From contig OY747721.1 in the NCBI GenBank assembly GCA_963556495.2, positions 7,932,149-7,996,148 of the forward strand: a stretch of 64,000 nt of DNA. The letters run 5' to 3'. The notes under the pieces were generated by a model. It had not been told where the DNA came from, ran no database searches, and was given only the letters and a program-made list of their open reading frames with translations. Every line of letters begins with the position of its first letter. Position 1 is the stretch's first letter. Both the position numbers and the translations under genes were made by a program. Positions 32,511-44,849 of this stretch are shown in pieces. This DNA is from Valencia hispanica (taxonomy: Eukaryota > Chordata > Actinopteri > Cyprinodontiformes > Valenciidae).

Positions 32511-34429
32511 GTTTTCCTCCATGTCATGTCATCTGCACTGAAAGTGACTTTTTAATATTAGAAAATCAAATATCAGGTGTTAAAGATTGTTAAATATTCT
32601 CCTTTTCTTAGTAAACATAAGCATGTTTGTCTTTTTTTTAAACTGAAAAAAAATACATATCTACAGTAGTACATATCTACATATCGCTGAAATACAGTAC
32701 ATATCTACAGTAGGTGGAAAGGAAGGTCTGGTTCTCTCTGCTTAAGCTGTGTCCCCGCTAACGCTTCATGATGTATCATAATTCATGATGGATGGATGGA
32801 TGGATGGATGGAGATATCAATAATTACCAAAATAGTTGGGACAAAATATAAATTAAAGGGCTGGTATGATGCGATGATCAGTTTTTATTCTAAACTACGT
32901 TGCATGGTGCCAGGGGTAGTCTCATGACCACTCATTGTCCTGAAAGCAGTTCTTTCATCATCGTATCTGAGTTTAGAAAACTGTATTAGCTAAAGTGTGT
33001 AACTATGCACCAACGCTTAAAGCCGTCCTTTCTCCTTTTTTACCCTTCTACCACCTTCTGTTATTATCTACAAACAAACTTAGATCATGTTTGAGAAAAT
33101 CAAAGCCTTATTTAGTTTTCGGATGATTTATTTTGACCAGTTGTGTAAAGTTTTCTGAGTATTTTCAATTTACTTAAAATCCTTTTAGCTAATTTCCTTG
33201 CTTGCTCTAATTAGGTTTACCCCAGGAATAAGGCCAGGGACTGATGGAGTAAGAGACTGACTGGATGGAGGGTAATAACCTCTCTGCTTTTCTTTTCCAA
33301 TGTGTTACCATATTCCTCCACCCCCGCCACCACTCCACCTCGTTACTCCATCCAACAGTCACCATGGGCTGTTTATCGACTGGCTCTTCTTCCTGTTTGT
33401 GGTACTAAGAGGCTGAAATTAGATCTGTATTGGCAAGGATTTGAGATAAATTGGGCAGTGGATCGGTCCTAACTTCATTTTATCTTGATTTGTCAGACGG
33501 AGAGAGCAGGATAACTCTTTATCATGCATCAGATAAAAACAACACCAGACCAACATGAATAACACTAGACTGAATTTTCGTCTTCTCAGTTCAGGAAACA
33601 TCGCATTTAATGAGTTGACGTAATGCCGCCTGAGCAAAAATCCTACAAATATTCAGAAAGCTACAGGGTCATTGATAATCATGCATGTATGTGTACCAGT
33701 TGTATGTGGCCCTTTGTGGCTCCCCCCACATTGGCCCAGACAGATTTACTCAGGGGTAATTGGTCGCTCCCATTATAACTCCCATGGGAGATGGGGGTTT
33801 GCTACTTCACTTCTTTGTAAGGTTTGCAGTTGGGGTGTGGATCTAACTCTTTTCAGCCTCCCACTTTGATCTAACTACAGTCCCTGACAGCCGATCCTGT
33901 AGTTGAAACTGACACTGGGTCCTTCCTCTGTAGAAATCCAGAATGGGAAGAGGAGTACAGGTTTGAGAGGAGTGCAGCTGAATCCCGAAGTATTTGGTGT
34001 TGTATACCAGACAGACACCATGACCCTTGTGGTTAAACTCAGCGCAGGAGGTCGCAGCCTATAATAAAAAATAGTGAAGCCCCTAGGGTTAAGAAAATGT
34101 CAAAATGTTCAACTTTCATCAGTTGAAATACATTCCATAAATATAAGAACATTATAGGGGATTTTGAACATTCATTGAATTATCATTTACATTGACATGG
34201 TGTCAAGGGGGTATTCCAACATCTTCCATCAACAAAGAGTCTGGTTTACAACAAAGAAATAAACAGTGTCAGTTATAGTTTACTTTTTGTTAAAGTGTGG
34301 TTTTTTTACCATGAATTTCTTAAATAGAAGTATTAGGGACTTATCAGTACAACATCAGTGAATTCCAGCTTGGTCCAAATCAAATGAAGCTACAGCCTCA
34401 CTAACATGCGTTAACCTTAAAAAATATTT
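32511..34429. other. Intergenic, no gene seen
   Basis: Includes a short GATG microsatellite (about 32,787-32,812). Nothing coding was recognised. Confidence 0.5.
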
Positions 34430-34690
34430 AAATTTTTAACCATTATTTTACCAGGAAGTCCCTTGAAATAAAATCTCTCTTTCAAGGGAGACCTGGCCAA
34501 GAGGCACACCAGTGTACAGTAAACATAACGTAACAATTAAAAGGTGCAGACAATAAAAACATAGTAACAGCATGATCACACACTGAAAATGTTTTAAATC
34601 TTTTTAAAGAGTTAACACTTGAAAACATTTTTTCAGCAAAGTTACTGGTGTCATACTTGACTGCAGCCATAACAATTCATAGAATATAAA
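34430..34690 (-). repeat. LINE 3'-end-like dispersed repeat
   Basis: CCAGGAAGTCCCTTGAAATAAAATCTC..TCAAGGGAGACCTGGCCAAGAGGCA resembles a repeat tail that I recall from many fish genomes; orientation assumed minus. Not coding. The family is not certain. Confidence 0.4.
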
Positions 34691-34959
34691 TGTAATAGAA
34701 TAATTTATATAACTTTTTAAGCTGATCAGTGGAACACACTCCCATTTCTTTGTCAGTATTTAAAAAGAAAAGCATCAAAAATTGTATTTTGGGGTTACCA
34801 AGTATTATTAGTATTATTTTTATATACTAAATATACTGCACAACATACCTGATTTAAATGAATTTATCATGATAAATTTAGTAAATAAATAGATTAAATA
34901 CTTTAATAAATAAAGTATTTTTGAATTGAATTTGAATGAGAACTTGAGCAGTGAAGGGG
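34691..34959. other. Intergenic, AT-rich
   Basis: A short AT-rich stretch with nothing recognised. Confidence 0.4.
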
Positions 34960-35170
34960 TTCTCTCACAAATTTGAATCATGTGTGCTGAATAAGAAACT
35001 GAAGGAGAACTAAAACATCCATCTGTGTAGTACAAGACAATAGTCAAACATGAAACACATCAAGCTCACTCTTAAGTGTGGAGTAGGGCCTGTGATGATG
35101 TGGGCTTATTTACCTTCCAAAGGCCCTGGCAACCTCTTTGAAATATCAGGATATTTAAACAAAAAGAAGA
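34960..35170 (+). pseudogene. Tc1-type transposase fragment
   Basis: A short run around 35,075-35,150 reads PVMMWAYLPSKGPGNLFE, corresponding to the segment between the first and second catalytic residues of a Tc1-like transposase. Both sides are decayed. Confidence 0.5.
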
Positions 35171-35309
35171 AAAGTTTTCTTCTGCTAAAAGACATAAGTT
35201 GCTACTGTGTGTGTTGAATTAGGATAATGATTTGAAAAGTATTTGCAAATCACATAAAAAATTCACCAGATGCAAAATCCTCTTTTTTTTTACTGGCCAC
35301 CCATATTGC

Positions 35310-35455
35310 CTACCGATCTGCATTATCGGTGTATGCCTGTGTGTGCATTTGAGTGTGACTGGGTTAATGTGGCTCCATTGTAAAGTGCTTTGAGTGGTCA
35401 GAATGACTAGAAAAGCGCTATATAAGTTCACACCATTTACTATTCCATTATTCAG
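35310..35455. repeat. Dispersed-repeat tail (AAAGCGCTATATAA type)
   Basis: GTAAAGTGCTTTGAGTGGTCAGAA..AAAAGCGCTATATAAG..CCATTTA resembles the tail near 15,330-15,440 and a common teleost SINE/LINE-type 3' end. Confidence 0.5.
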
Positions 35456-36639
35456 ATCCTTAATCCTGTAGGAAAACCTGTGAGGTGAGCTGAAGCAATT
35501 TGGGCATCAGTGAATGCTTTTTGCTTTCAGATAAATTCATCTCACTCTTTCTTTCTTTATTTTGAAATTGTCTTTATGGACTTAAAACCTGTACAGATTG
35601 TACTCCACCGATCAATCGATCAATGAACGCTGGAGAGGCAACCCACCTCTTGCCCCTGTATGAAGGAGGAATCTGGTTTTGACTATATTTTTTTGAAAGA
35701 TTTTTGAAACAGAAGCATGTTTTCCCTGGTTTTAATGTTTGATGCATGTCTGGGTTTTCCATTCCAGTAGTCTGTTCTGGCTGTCTTCCTGCTCGACCCC
35801 CATCAATCCTAAAGGTTTTGGCATTGTTTTTGTTTTTTCAGTGGGTCTGACTACACCCAGTGGTTCCCAAACTATTTCTACTGGGCCCCGCTTTTTTATA
35901 AGAAAATGTTAACCCCCCCAGTACCTTCCAGTGTAATCGTTTTAAGTATACCTTCCATTTGTTACCGGGCATCAATAACTGACATTTCATTGGTTTTCAA
36001 TTTTTAATTTTTAAAATAATATCTGTAAACAAGTGCTTAAAAAACATAAAGAATTCCAAGAGGAAAGGAATACCTAATGTAAAGAGTTGTTTTGCAACAC
36101 TGAGGCCTTCAATCATCATACCTTTTCTGTACCTTGTGTGAGCCTGCTGTGATGTCACTTTATCTGCCAGGTGGAGGTGTGTGTTTGTGCGCTGCATCAA
36201 GGAATTTGATTGATTGAACATGTTTCAGGGGAAAAAAATAATTTCATGCAAGTTTAAAAAAGAATTTGCTACAGTATAATGTGTGGGCACAATCGCTGCC
36301 CTCTTCCTTCAAAAAGATGTGGATATCATGTCGGAGTTCAAATACTCTGGAGAGCACTTTCCCACCGGACTGGCATAAGGACTCGCTGCGACACAGAACA
36401 GCTGTCTGGTCGGAGCCCATTTCCTCGCACAGTACAGCAAAAATTCCATTGACAGGTCATGTTTTAAAGTAGTTGACTGTGCCAAAGACATCGATCATTA
36501 CACCATTTAGCTCTGGACTCGGCTGTTTAGACCATGCATATGGGGGGAGACACACTTGATGCAGCCCTTTGTGATCTTTCTGCACAGAGCCGTTCAAAGT
36601 CCCTACATGTTAAAGGACGTGTCATAAATGTGCCTGTTG
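35456..36639. other. Intergenic, no gene seen
   Basis: A short GC-balanced frame at 36,266-36,472 was examined but has no recognisable domain, splice sites or conserved motif. Confidence 0.45.
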
Positions 36640-37440
36640 ATGGAATTAGCCAACTCTTTTTCATATTTGAGGGTTTTTTTTCAGAATGGTGCTAAAAAAG
36701 TCTGAAGGTATTTTGGTCTTTTTGACAGATTACGGGACGTCCTTATGGCGGCTGGCCGATCTTCAGCAGACTCCCTCAGCACACCTGAGAAAAGAGAACC
36801 GCTAACCTAAAAGCAGAACAAACAACTCAAACCATTTACACCACTGACCACTTGATGCACACGCACTTTACTTTACAGGTAACTAAATCAATAAAAAAAG
36901 ATTCCCTTGAGAGCATTTGAGCATTATCTGAGAACTGGACCCTGTAGGCAACTCAATACAACTCGCTAACTGGAAGCTGACAGTGCTTTTAATTGTTACA
37001 GAGGCTTTGGATGGACTGCTGGGTACCGGTCCTCCAAACAGCCTTGTATCGTGCCAACCACCGTTGCTTTCTGTCACATTTCCTCCCACTAAAGCGATAG
37101 CTCGCGGGTCAGGAAACGGCTCCTTCAGAGAGTCTTTCCAACTTCTGATCACTTCAATTGGAGAAATTAGAAGTCATCTGTCCCAGGCAAAAATCCAAAA
37201 CCTCATGACAATAACCTCTGCAGCAATCTCACCTGAGACATCTAATTAAACACATGAGCGCATTTCAGTTCCATGCAGTCTGGGAGGAGATTGTGAGATT
37301 GTGCATTCAAGCCTAAGGTGAACTGTTCATATTTTAAGTGCATTCATTTAATTTCAGTGTTTATATGTAGTTCTCTGTTCAGCTTGTTGGGACTGAATAT
37401 TATTTAAAATAAAAAGAATATGTATTATTGAATATTTCAT
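36640..37440. repeat. Copy A of a diverged duplicated block
   Basis: Shares ordered similarity with 44,850-45,440: AAGTCTGAAGG..TTTTTGACAGAT, CACTTGATGCA.ACGC, TCTGAGAACTGGACCCTG, GGAAGCTGACAG, the identical TCTGATCACTTCAATTGGAGAAAT (in two parts), and CTGTTCAGCTTGTT..AAAATAAAA. Same orientation, about 8 kb apart. Confidence 0.65.
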
Positions 37441-37751
37441 CCTTTTAAAATATTGACCCATAAAAATAGCTTATGGACTTTTTTTATTTTTACCCCTCAA
37501 AAATATCTTGCTTGACCTCTGGTATTAATGGACAGAGGAATAACTGGTAGTGTGCTGGCTGCTGTTGTTAGTCATTGTTGGAATCATGTCCATACCACAG
37601 TATTAAATCCTCTATAATTGGGTGAGGCTTTTTACACTTTGCACATTCTCTGTCAAATCTTGAAGAGTAACAGGATGTCTTGTCCAGCTGCATGAGGTGT
37701 CTCATTGTTTATTATGTTGAACTGAAATAGAACAAAATATTCAAGCCTTAT
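37441..37751. other. Intergenic, AT-rich
   Basis: No gene or named repeat. Ends at the TTAA target of the element to the right. Confidence 0.5.
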
Positions 37752-37755
37752 TTAA

Positions 37756-39021
37756 AGGAGTCATGACCTGTAATTTTCACTTTTCCATGAGAAAAAATGT
37801 ATGTTATGATTGGCTAACGATTATACACTGCCCAGGAAGCCGATATTTAAAAGTGAAGCGTTTGTTTACCCCTGGGTTCGTCAACCAGCCCATGTGCACG
37901 CGTACTCAAATATGTGGGTTTAATTTCTGGCCGACTTGACGTCAAGTCGGCGCAGGATATACCATATATAGACATCGCAGACCTACCTATGCTGCAGGAA
38001 GCCCGCCCTCCCTCTCTCCCTTCTCCCCCTCGCTCCTCTCTCCCTCATATTCAGTTGAGCGCCGCCATTACTGAATTCTGGTGATGGGAATTCCAGCTCT
38101 TTTTGGAGAGCCAGTTATTTTGGCTTGACTCACCATAAAGAGCCGGCTCTTTCGACTCCTCAGATTTTCTGTTGCTTAAAGTGTATTTATTACCAAAATT
38201 AATGCAAAACGATGTCTAACAAAAGTACCAAAACAAGCGGGGGGAATGAAAATATAAAAAAACGTCTCCCAATGACGAGCCGGCTCCCATCGTTCACTTC
38301 AAAGAGTTAGCTCTTAGAACCGGTTCGTTCGCGACCGACACATCACCGATTCGAAGTACGAACTCGACCGTGAAAGATGCAGAAAGTTTCTTCACGCAAT
38401 GATGCATGAAGAAGACATATTCGTGTCAGGCTTTTTATTTTAATCAGCTAAATCAGCTAAAACCATTTCTACCAGAAACGTAGTGCACACGTGAGTTCCT
38501 CTGTTGTTGACTGCCAGAATCAACAGGGAAATATTTTTTCTATTTTTTTACGCTGGAATCCTTTACGAATTTGGGACAATTTTAGGCGAAGTTGGCATCG
38601 AAGCTCCGTTTGGAAAAAGGGGCCATTCCAACAATCAGAGACTTGCCTGCAATTGAAACGGTAAGGCTGTGTTTTTATTGCTCTGCTGTGTGTAACAAAC
38701 AGCAGCTAACTGCTAATGTGGCTATTGTATAATAGCGGGAGTAGTAGATATGGGTTAGATATGCTGAAGCGTTACCTGCGGTGTCAACCCCCCTCCTTCC
38801 TGCCACCAATCAACGCGCCCCTCATTTGCATTATTACAATGCCCGTCCACAACAGCAAAGTATCGCATCAGATCTCGCGAGACAATAATGCCTTCAGAAA
38901 TAAGGGTCATAGGAGCTCTGTGTTTATTTTTTTCACTTTTTTTCAACTTTTCTTTTTTAGAAGGGCCTGAAAAACTATAATAGAGCGTGGGTATCCAAGA
39001 TAATACTAGGTTATGACTCCT
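37756..39021. mobile_element. Kolobok-like non-autonomous DNA element
   Basis: The termini AGGAGTCATGACCT and, inverted, AGGAGTCATAACCT match at 13 of 14 positions and are flanked by TTAA on both sides (37,752-37,755 and 39,022-39,025). TTAA targets with 5'-AGG ends are typical of Kolobok; piggyBac also uses TTAA but with other ends. No transposase frame is present in the 1,266 bp. A hAT-like element is nested inside. Confidence 0.7.
38080..38347. mobile_element. hAT-like miniature element nested in the Kolobok-like element
   Basis: GGTGATGGGAATTCCAGCTC on the left and ACCGACACATCACC on the right share an inverted GTGATG core. The interior has repeated GAGCCGGCTC palindromes and GAACCGGTTCGTTCGCG. 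The combination is a common fish hAT-type miniature as I recall it. No clear 8-bp target duplication. Confidence 0.55.
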
Positions 39022-39025
39022 TTAA

Positions 39026-39529
39026 CTCAAGACAGATTCTTGTCAGGGTTCTGACAAACTAAGCCTAACTTTTCTGTCTTGTTGTGGGATGCCGTCACTT
39101 GTAATTCAATATTATTTTCCCCAGTGTCATCATAGAGATTGTAGGAAAACTAGTAAATGCCTTCATAACTGATACTACAACAAGTTCTCAAGGAATAAAC
39201 TGTAATCACTTCTTGTTTCCAACTTCATGTTGAAAGTGATCATATTCAACTCTACATTCATAAAGCTGAAACATTTGTATAATCCTGCAGTGAAATAAAT
39301 GGCTCTAATGCTATTTAACTTGTGAATTACTGATTAGTTTTTACCAAGAAATGTCTCAACATCAACAGTATGTGACAGCTTGCATAGATTAAAAGGTCCT
39401 GAAGTCTTCTTCCTGAAAGCTTTTTCTGATTTTGCAGATAATTACCAAAGATGTACAGAATACTTTGACATCTAATTAACTTTTCATATTATTTTTAAAT
39501 TAGAATATAATGCAAAAGTTCATTTATTT
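39026..39529. other. Intergenic, no gene seen
   Basis: AT-rich, nothing recognised. Confidence 0.5.
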
Positions 39530-40645
39530 CAGTATTTCAACTTAAAAGGTGAAGCTAATGTCTGAGATAGACTCATGCAAAACGAGACATTTGAAGCCTT
39601 TATTTGTTATAATTTTGAGGATTATGGTTTACAGCTTATGACAACCCAAAATTCAAAATCTTAGAAAAGTAGAACATGGTGAAAATATTCAATATTATAG
39701 GTTCAAATTGTCACACTCTAATCAACTATTTATTCTAAAACACCTAAAAAGGGTTCCTGAGACTTTAAATGGTTTCTCAGTCTGGTTGAGTAGGAATCAC
39801 AATCATGGGGAAGACTGCTGACCTGACAGTTGTGCAGAAAAAAAACATCACTGACCCTCTCCATAAGAGGGAAACCCATCCATCCATTTTCTATACCCAT
39901 CCATCCTAATGCAGGGTTGCGGGGGGGCTGGTGCCTATCTCCAGCGGTCAAGGGGCGAGGTACACCCTGGACAGGTCACCAGTCCATCGCAGGGCAACAC
40001 AGAGACATACAGGACAAACAACCATGCACACACACTCATACCTAAGGGCAATTTAGAGAAACCAATTAACCTAACAGTCATGTTTTTGGACTGTGGGAGG
40101 AAGCCGGAGCACCCAGAGAGAACCCACGCATGCACAGGGAGAACATGCAAACTCCATGCAGAAAGAACCCAGGCTGGAATTCGAACCCAGGACCTTCTTG
40201 CTGCAAGGCAACAGTGCAGCCCATAAGAGGGGAAAAGTGAAAAAAGGGCAAAAACGGTGCACAAGCAGCAGGGATGACCGCAGCCTGGAGAGGATTGTCA
40301 GGAAAAGGCCATTAAAAAGTGTTGGGGACCTTAACAAGGAGTGGACTGAGGCTGGAGTTAGTGCATCAAGACCCACCACACACAGACGGCTCCTGGACAT
40401 GGGCTTCATATGTTGTCTTCCTCTTGTCAAGCTGCTTCTGAACAACAAACAATGTCAGAACTGTTTACCTAGGCTAAAGGAAAAAAAGAACGGGTCTGTT
40501 GCTCAGCAAAAAAGTCATCTTTTCTGATGAGAGCAAATTTTGCCTCTCATTTGGAAACCAAGGTCCCAGAGTCTGGAGGAAGAATGGAGAGGCACACAAT
40601 CTAAGATGCTTGAAGTCCAGTGTGAAGTTTCCAGTGTGAAGTTTA
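39530..40645 (+). pseudogene. Tc1 element, 3'-truncated and interrupted
   Basis: The terminal-repeat-like leader (AAGTTCATTTATTTCAGTA onwards) leads to MGKTADLTVVQKKNITDPLHK at about 39,805. After a 350-bp insertion the transposase continues with GKVKKGQKRCTSSRDDRSLERIVRK, NKEWTEAGVSASRPTTHRRLLDMGF, and, after frame changes, VIFSDESKFCLSFGNQGPRVWRK. The first catalytic Asp (SDES) is present. The copy ends near 40,640, so the other two catalytic residues are missing. Confidence 0.8.
39871..40220. repeat. Dispersed teleost repeat inserted in Tc1
   Basis: Begins with CATCCATCCATTTTCTATACCC and GCAGGGTTGCGGGGG, runs through GGACAGGTCACCAGTCCATCG and GGACTGTGGGAGGAAGCCGGAG, and ends CCTTCTTGCTGCAAGGCAAC. 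It is flanked by an 11-bp direct repeat CCATAAGAGGG (39,861-39,871 and 40,221-40,231). A fragment of the same repeat is at 62,462-62,575. Very common in fish genomes; the family name is left open. Confidence 0.75.
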
Positions 40646-41354
40646 ACCTTTTAAGCCGAATTACTAAAATAAATGCACTATATTCTAATTTTTCCAGTTT
40701 CACCTGTATTTCTCCTGGGGGCTGGGGTGTTGGGTGTAAGAATGAGTAAGTATTGCTCTCCTGCAGATGGAGCCCACCAAGATATGCAAGAAAGCCCTGC
40801 CATTCACTAAATGGTATGGAGCCATCAGTGGTATAAGATTCCTTGCATTAAACTGTGATAAAAACCTTTTAAACAGCAGCTCCCTAACAAAATCCTTTGA
40901 GCTCTATATGGGCGTTTAAAAACACTTTGTTATGATGAATTGCTTATTTTTCAGCTATTTTTTACACATTTTTTTAGATGTGCGGCTAAACTTCAATCTT
41001 TGCTACTAGATTGGTATGACATTTTGTTTCTACAGAAATGATCAAAACAGGCCTCGCACTCTTGGCTCCAGGTTTTCAATCTAGTTTTGGAAAACATCAC
41101 AAACAGACAAGCTGCGACACATTTTGCCTCAGGTCGACATTGCAGCACCTGTTGACCCAATAGGCCTCTGTCTGTCATCCCAAAGCATGAACAGGCTTGA
41201 GCAATACAGTGAAAAATATAAAACTGCCAAGATTTACTGTAAATCCCCATCGAAACATAGTTAAGACAAGTTTCTGTTGTATTTATCAGCAGAAAAGAAG
41301 TTAGCATGATACTATATGTTCGTAGCTTGACACGGGTTGCACCATATTAAACCA
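40646..41354. other. Intergenic, no gene seen
   Basis: Unique-looking AT-rich sequence. An antisense frame at 40,993-41,307 is Cys-rich but has no splice sites or recognisable domain. Confidence 0.45.
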
Positions 41355-41620
41355 TAGCACCAATTTAGTTTAATTCTAAAAGCGAAATTGCTATATCGGA
41401 CGGCTGCTCACACTGAGCCACAGTGTACTGAAACTTTCTTGTTAAAGGGTTCTTCTTTCCTCTGTAGCTACTTGCTTGCTCAGTTTGAGGGATTGCTGCA
41501 ACGTTTTTGGTACAATGCAGGGCTTGTCTACTGCCGCAACATGCTGATTCAGGAGGAGGGATTGCTGCAAAGTAATTAAGTATGTGTACACGCACATCTA
41601 AATCGAGCTGTGACAATAAT
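41355..41620. repeat. Dispersed repeat (GAGGGATTGCTGCAA type)
   Basis: GTGTACTGAAACTTTCTTGTTAAAGG, TTTCCTCTGTAGCTAC, TTGCTTGCTCAGTTTGAGGGATTGCTGCAA and a second GAGGAGGGATTGCTGCAAAG form a motif set that recurs in fish introns. Non-coding; called from memory. Confidence 0.45.
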
Positions 41621-42239
41621 CGAGCTAATGCCTTAACCAGAATGGGAGCTTTTATCAGACATTACATGGTCAGTAGAAATTTAATTTATTAAATGAAGTG
41701 CATTTGACTCCGCGACAGTAGGCACGTGTCTTTTCGTGTTGACATTCTTTTGGTTGGCCAATAGCGTCATACAAATAGTAAACAAATGCTGGCTGCAGTG
41801 AAGCAGACGGAGTAAAAGCTGGCAATGAACAATGAGGGAAGAAGTGGATGACAACGCTGCAGTTAACGCATTATCTGGGTGTCTTAACTCGAATTCTGTT
41901 TTCTTTTACTTTAAATGTAAACCACCTGACTGCAATTTGCTGGGATTTCTTAAAATACTTTTCACCAATTGGAATAATGAGTCAAACTTGACGCCGTTGT
42001 TTTATAGCTGGTATTGAATTGGAATTTGAATCTGTCTGTGATTGGGTTAAGCTGACTTTATATTTTTGAATATAAAATGGATTTTTGCCATGAAATGACA
42101 TCTGTTGAGATGTAGCGTTAAACAAAATATACTGAATTGAACTGAATTAAATTTTGGTACAGATTTTGAACATTTTAATTATACACCAATAAAGTTTTTA
42201 GGTTTTAATGTCTTCCCACTAAGGAATAAAAAGTTCTAA
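41621..42239. other. Intergenic, no gene seen
   Basis: AT-rich. A short open frame (41,832-42,017) has no support. AATTGAACTGAATTAAATT near 42,130 resembles a repeat tail. Confidence 0.4.
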
Positions 42240-43560
42240 ACTGTACAGAACTCGGATCCGGGTCAGACCTCATTTTGCATGAATTACAGCATAATTGAGG
42301 TTTGGCATGTAGGCGATCAGCCTGTGGCTCTGCTGAGAAGTCAGAAAGCCCAGGTTACTTTATTGCTGACCTTTAGGTCATCTGCATTGTTGGTTCTCCC
42401 TCTTGACTACATTTCATGAATTCTCTAAGGTTTAACTCAGGCCAGTTTGCTGGTCTGTCAAGCATATCAACATCATAATGGTTATGTGTATTGGTACCTT
42501 TGGCATTGTGGGCTGGCACCAAGTCCTGCTGGAAAATAAACTCAGCATCTCCATAAAGCTTTGTGAAGAGGAAAACATGAAATGCTCTAAAATCTCTTGG
42601 TAAACTTGATCGAACCCAGTGGACCAACGGCATCCAACGACATGACACCCCAAATCATCACTGACTGGGGAAATTTCACATTGGACTACTTGAATTTTTA
42701 GCCTCTCCACCCTTTTTTAGATTATAGGACTTTGAACCACTGAGCAACAGTTCTGTCCTTTTTCTTGGCCTTCAGTGTTAGGATCCTTGGGTGTTTTGAC
42801 CATTTCCTTGTTGTTCATTAATGTTTTTTAGGTCTTGCCATACTCAGTTTATTTCTGTGTTCATTATTGTTAGTAAGTTGTTGCTATATTAATTCGTTAC
42901 TTTGTGTTTAATTTCTTAGTTTATGCTTGTGTTCAGGTTCTTTGTGCTTTTGGATTAATTCTCTTAGATCTGTGTTAGTCTTTTCCCCTTGGTTTCTTTT
43001 GATTCTTAGTTCAGCTCTCTCTGTGTTAATTAGTCCCCCTTCTTTCTGTTTCACTGCTTTCCTCCAGTACCACATATTTTCTGGTTAGTTCACCTGGTTC
43101 CTTTGTCATTTTTCACATTTGCCTTAGTATTTAAGCTTTTGGTTTTTCATTGTTCATTGCCAGATTCTTCTGTTTTTCTGCCTGTGTTCCATGACCTGCT
43201 CTCCCTGCGATTTCACTAAGTTTTCCTTATTACAAGTACCTTTTTTACGCTTTGTCCATTTCTTCATTTGGTTCCTTTCATACCTCCGTGACACAAACAA
43301 TTTCCATCAGATTGAATGAGTGAATTTGCTCCACAGTCCTCTCAACTGTGGGTATTCCTGTGGCTTAAGGAACTTTTTCAACCAAACATTTTCCATCCAC
43401 TTAACTTTCCATTGATGCTTGCATACAGCACTCTGTGAACAGCAAACAACCAACAACCTTTTGCGTTGTACCTGCTGTGTGGGGGTTATAAGTGACTGCC
43501 TACTGGTCAACTGCAGCTAGCAGTCTTCCCAATGATTGTTCTCATAATATTCTAAATGAC
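42240..43560 (-). pseudogene. Tc1 element interrupted by an LTR-like insertion
   Basis: Right part (43,295-43,560): minus-strand transposase N-terminal DNA resembling other Tc1 copies (AGAGTGCTGTATGCAAGCAT, AATGGAAAGTTAAGTGGA). Left part (42,240-42,772): C-terminal sequence with EILEHFMFSSS, LFSSRTWCQPT and, in another frame, FIFQQDLVPAHNAKG (second catalytic Asp). Frames are broken. About 520 bp of LTR-like sequence separates the halves, and the middle of the transposase is missing. Confidence 0.7.
42773..43294 (+). mobile_element. LTR-like insertion inside Tc1
   Basis: Starts TGTTAGGATCC and ends GTGACA. It has the same T/C-rich body and GATTTCACTAAGTTTTCC / TTTGTCCATTTCTTCATTTGGTTCC ending as the other LTR-like repeats in the window. 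No 5-bp duplication was found at the edges. Confidence 0.55.
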
Positions 43561-44849
43561 TGAGATGCTCCTCTATATGTGACAGTGTCTGCATCTTTGC
43601 TTTCTTTTTTACACTGGTGTTCTTTAGTCACATAACCCCTCAACAGTAAACCATATCTTTTGATCTCAAACACAACATTGAGTAAAATGACATGCAAATG
43701 AGGCTGCCTTTCTTGGTTGTGCAGATAAACGTGGGAAAGCTCCATGTCCTGCTAGAGAGCGATATCTTCTTTTAGGACTACTGTAATTTGCTCCTGTTAA
43801 CCTTTTCCGGATCCAGAGTGTAATATTACATCACTCCATTATTTAGAGGCCATATCAATGTGACATCACAACCATCACTCTATACCTGCATTCACCACAG
43901 AGACAAGTCACTGCAATCAAAACCTGAGCCCGTGTATTATTTGAGATGCAGAACATTGCTGCTTGTCCTTTGCTATTCTGATGACTGAACAGATTTCAGG
44001 CAAAAAAATATGGAGGCAAATGTTTCAGTTTGCAGAATTTACTTCCCAAAAAAACCCAGCTCCCAGCAGATACCCCAGTCAATGTGTTATAACGGGAAAA
44101 GTTTGCAGTAATTCTCAGAAATGCTCTAACTTGACAAGCTTGACAAGGCTCATGTTAGATGCTTCTGAAACTCCTACTGGTGCTGTGTAAAAGGGGAAAA
44201 TATCCACATTTTTCTGTCTGGGTCTTTCCATCAAAGCTTTACTTGATTCACAATCTTTAAAACAAGTTATCTGATCACATGGGTGGATTTCTGCACTAAA
44301 TGATTGGCTGGTTATCTTTCTTTGTAGCTCTTCATTACATTGAAATTTCAAGCTGTGGAATATCAGGATAAGCTACAAATCATAAAAAAGCCCGTTCTGT
44401 CAAGACGAGACAAAGATTTGATCTTGAGGGTAAGGAGTCAGATGATCATCTGAATGAATGATAGTGTAGAAAAACTGCATAACTAAGTTCTACAAGCTGA
44501 CTGTACCACCAAAATGTTATAGGGTTGAAAATACACTGATTTAATAGATGTATCACTGTGCAGATTGTCTGGCAACCTACATTGAAAACAATAACTTAGT
44601 TACAAAGTTATAAATATTTTAAAAGATACAGCATTTAATGAGCTTGAGTTACTTTACCACTGAGAGGGGGGGTTGTCTTCAGAAAATATTGTTTCTCAAC
44701 AAAACGATGTGTGCTAAGGTCTTTCACCCATTGGACAGTCAAAGTGTAAGCGGAGTAAAACCAGGAAGCCATGTAAAAATAGATCAACACAAACAATGGA
44801 GAGTGCTGTTCTTATCATCTTTCTGGGGTTATGGTTATTACACAGGGGT
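43561..44849. other. Intergenic, no gene seen
   Basis: Unique-looking. Short frames (43,963-44,190 and 44,638-44,871) lack supporting signals. Confidence 0.45.
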
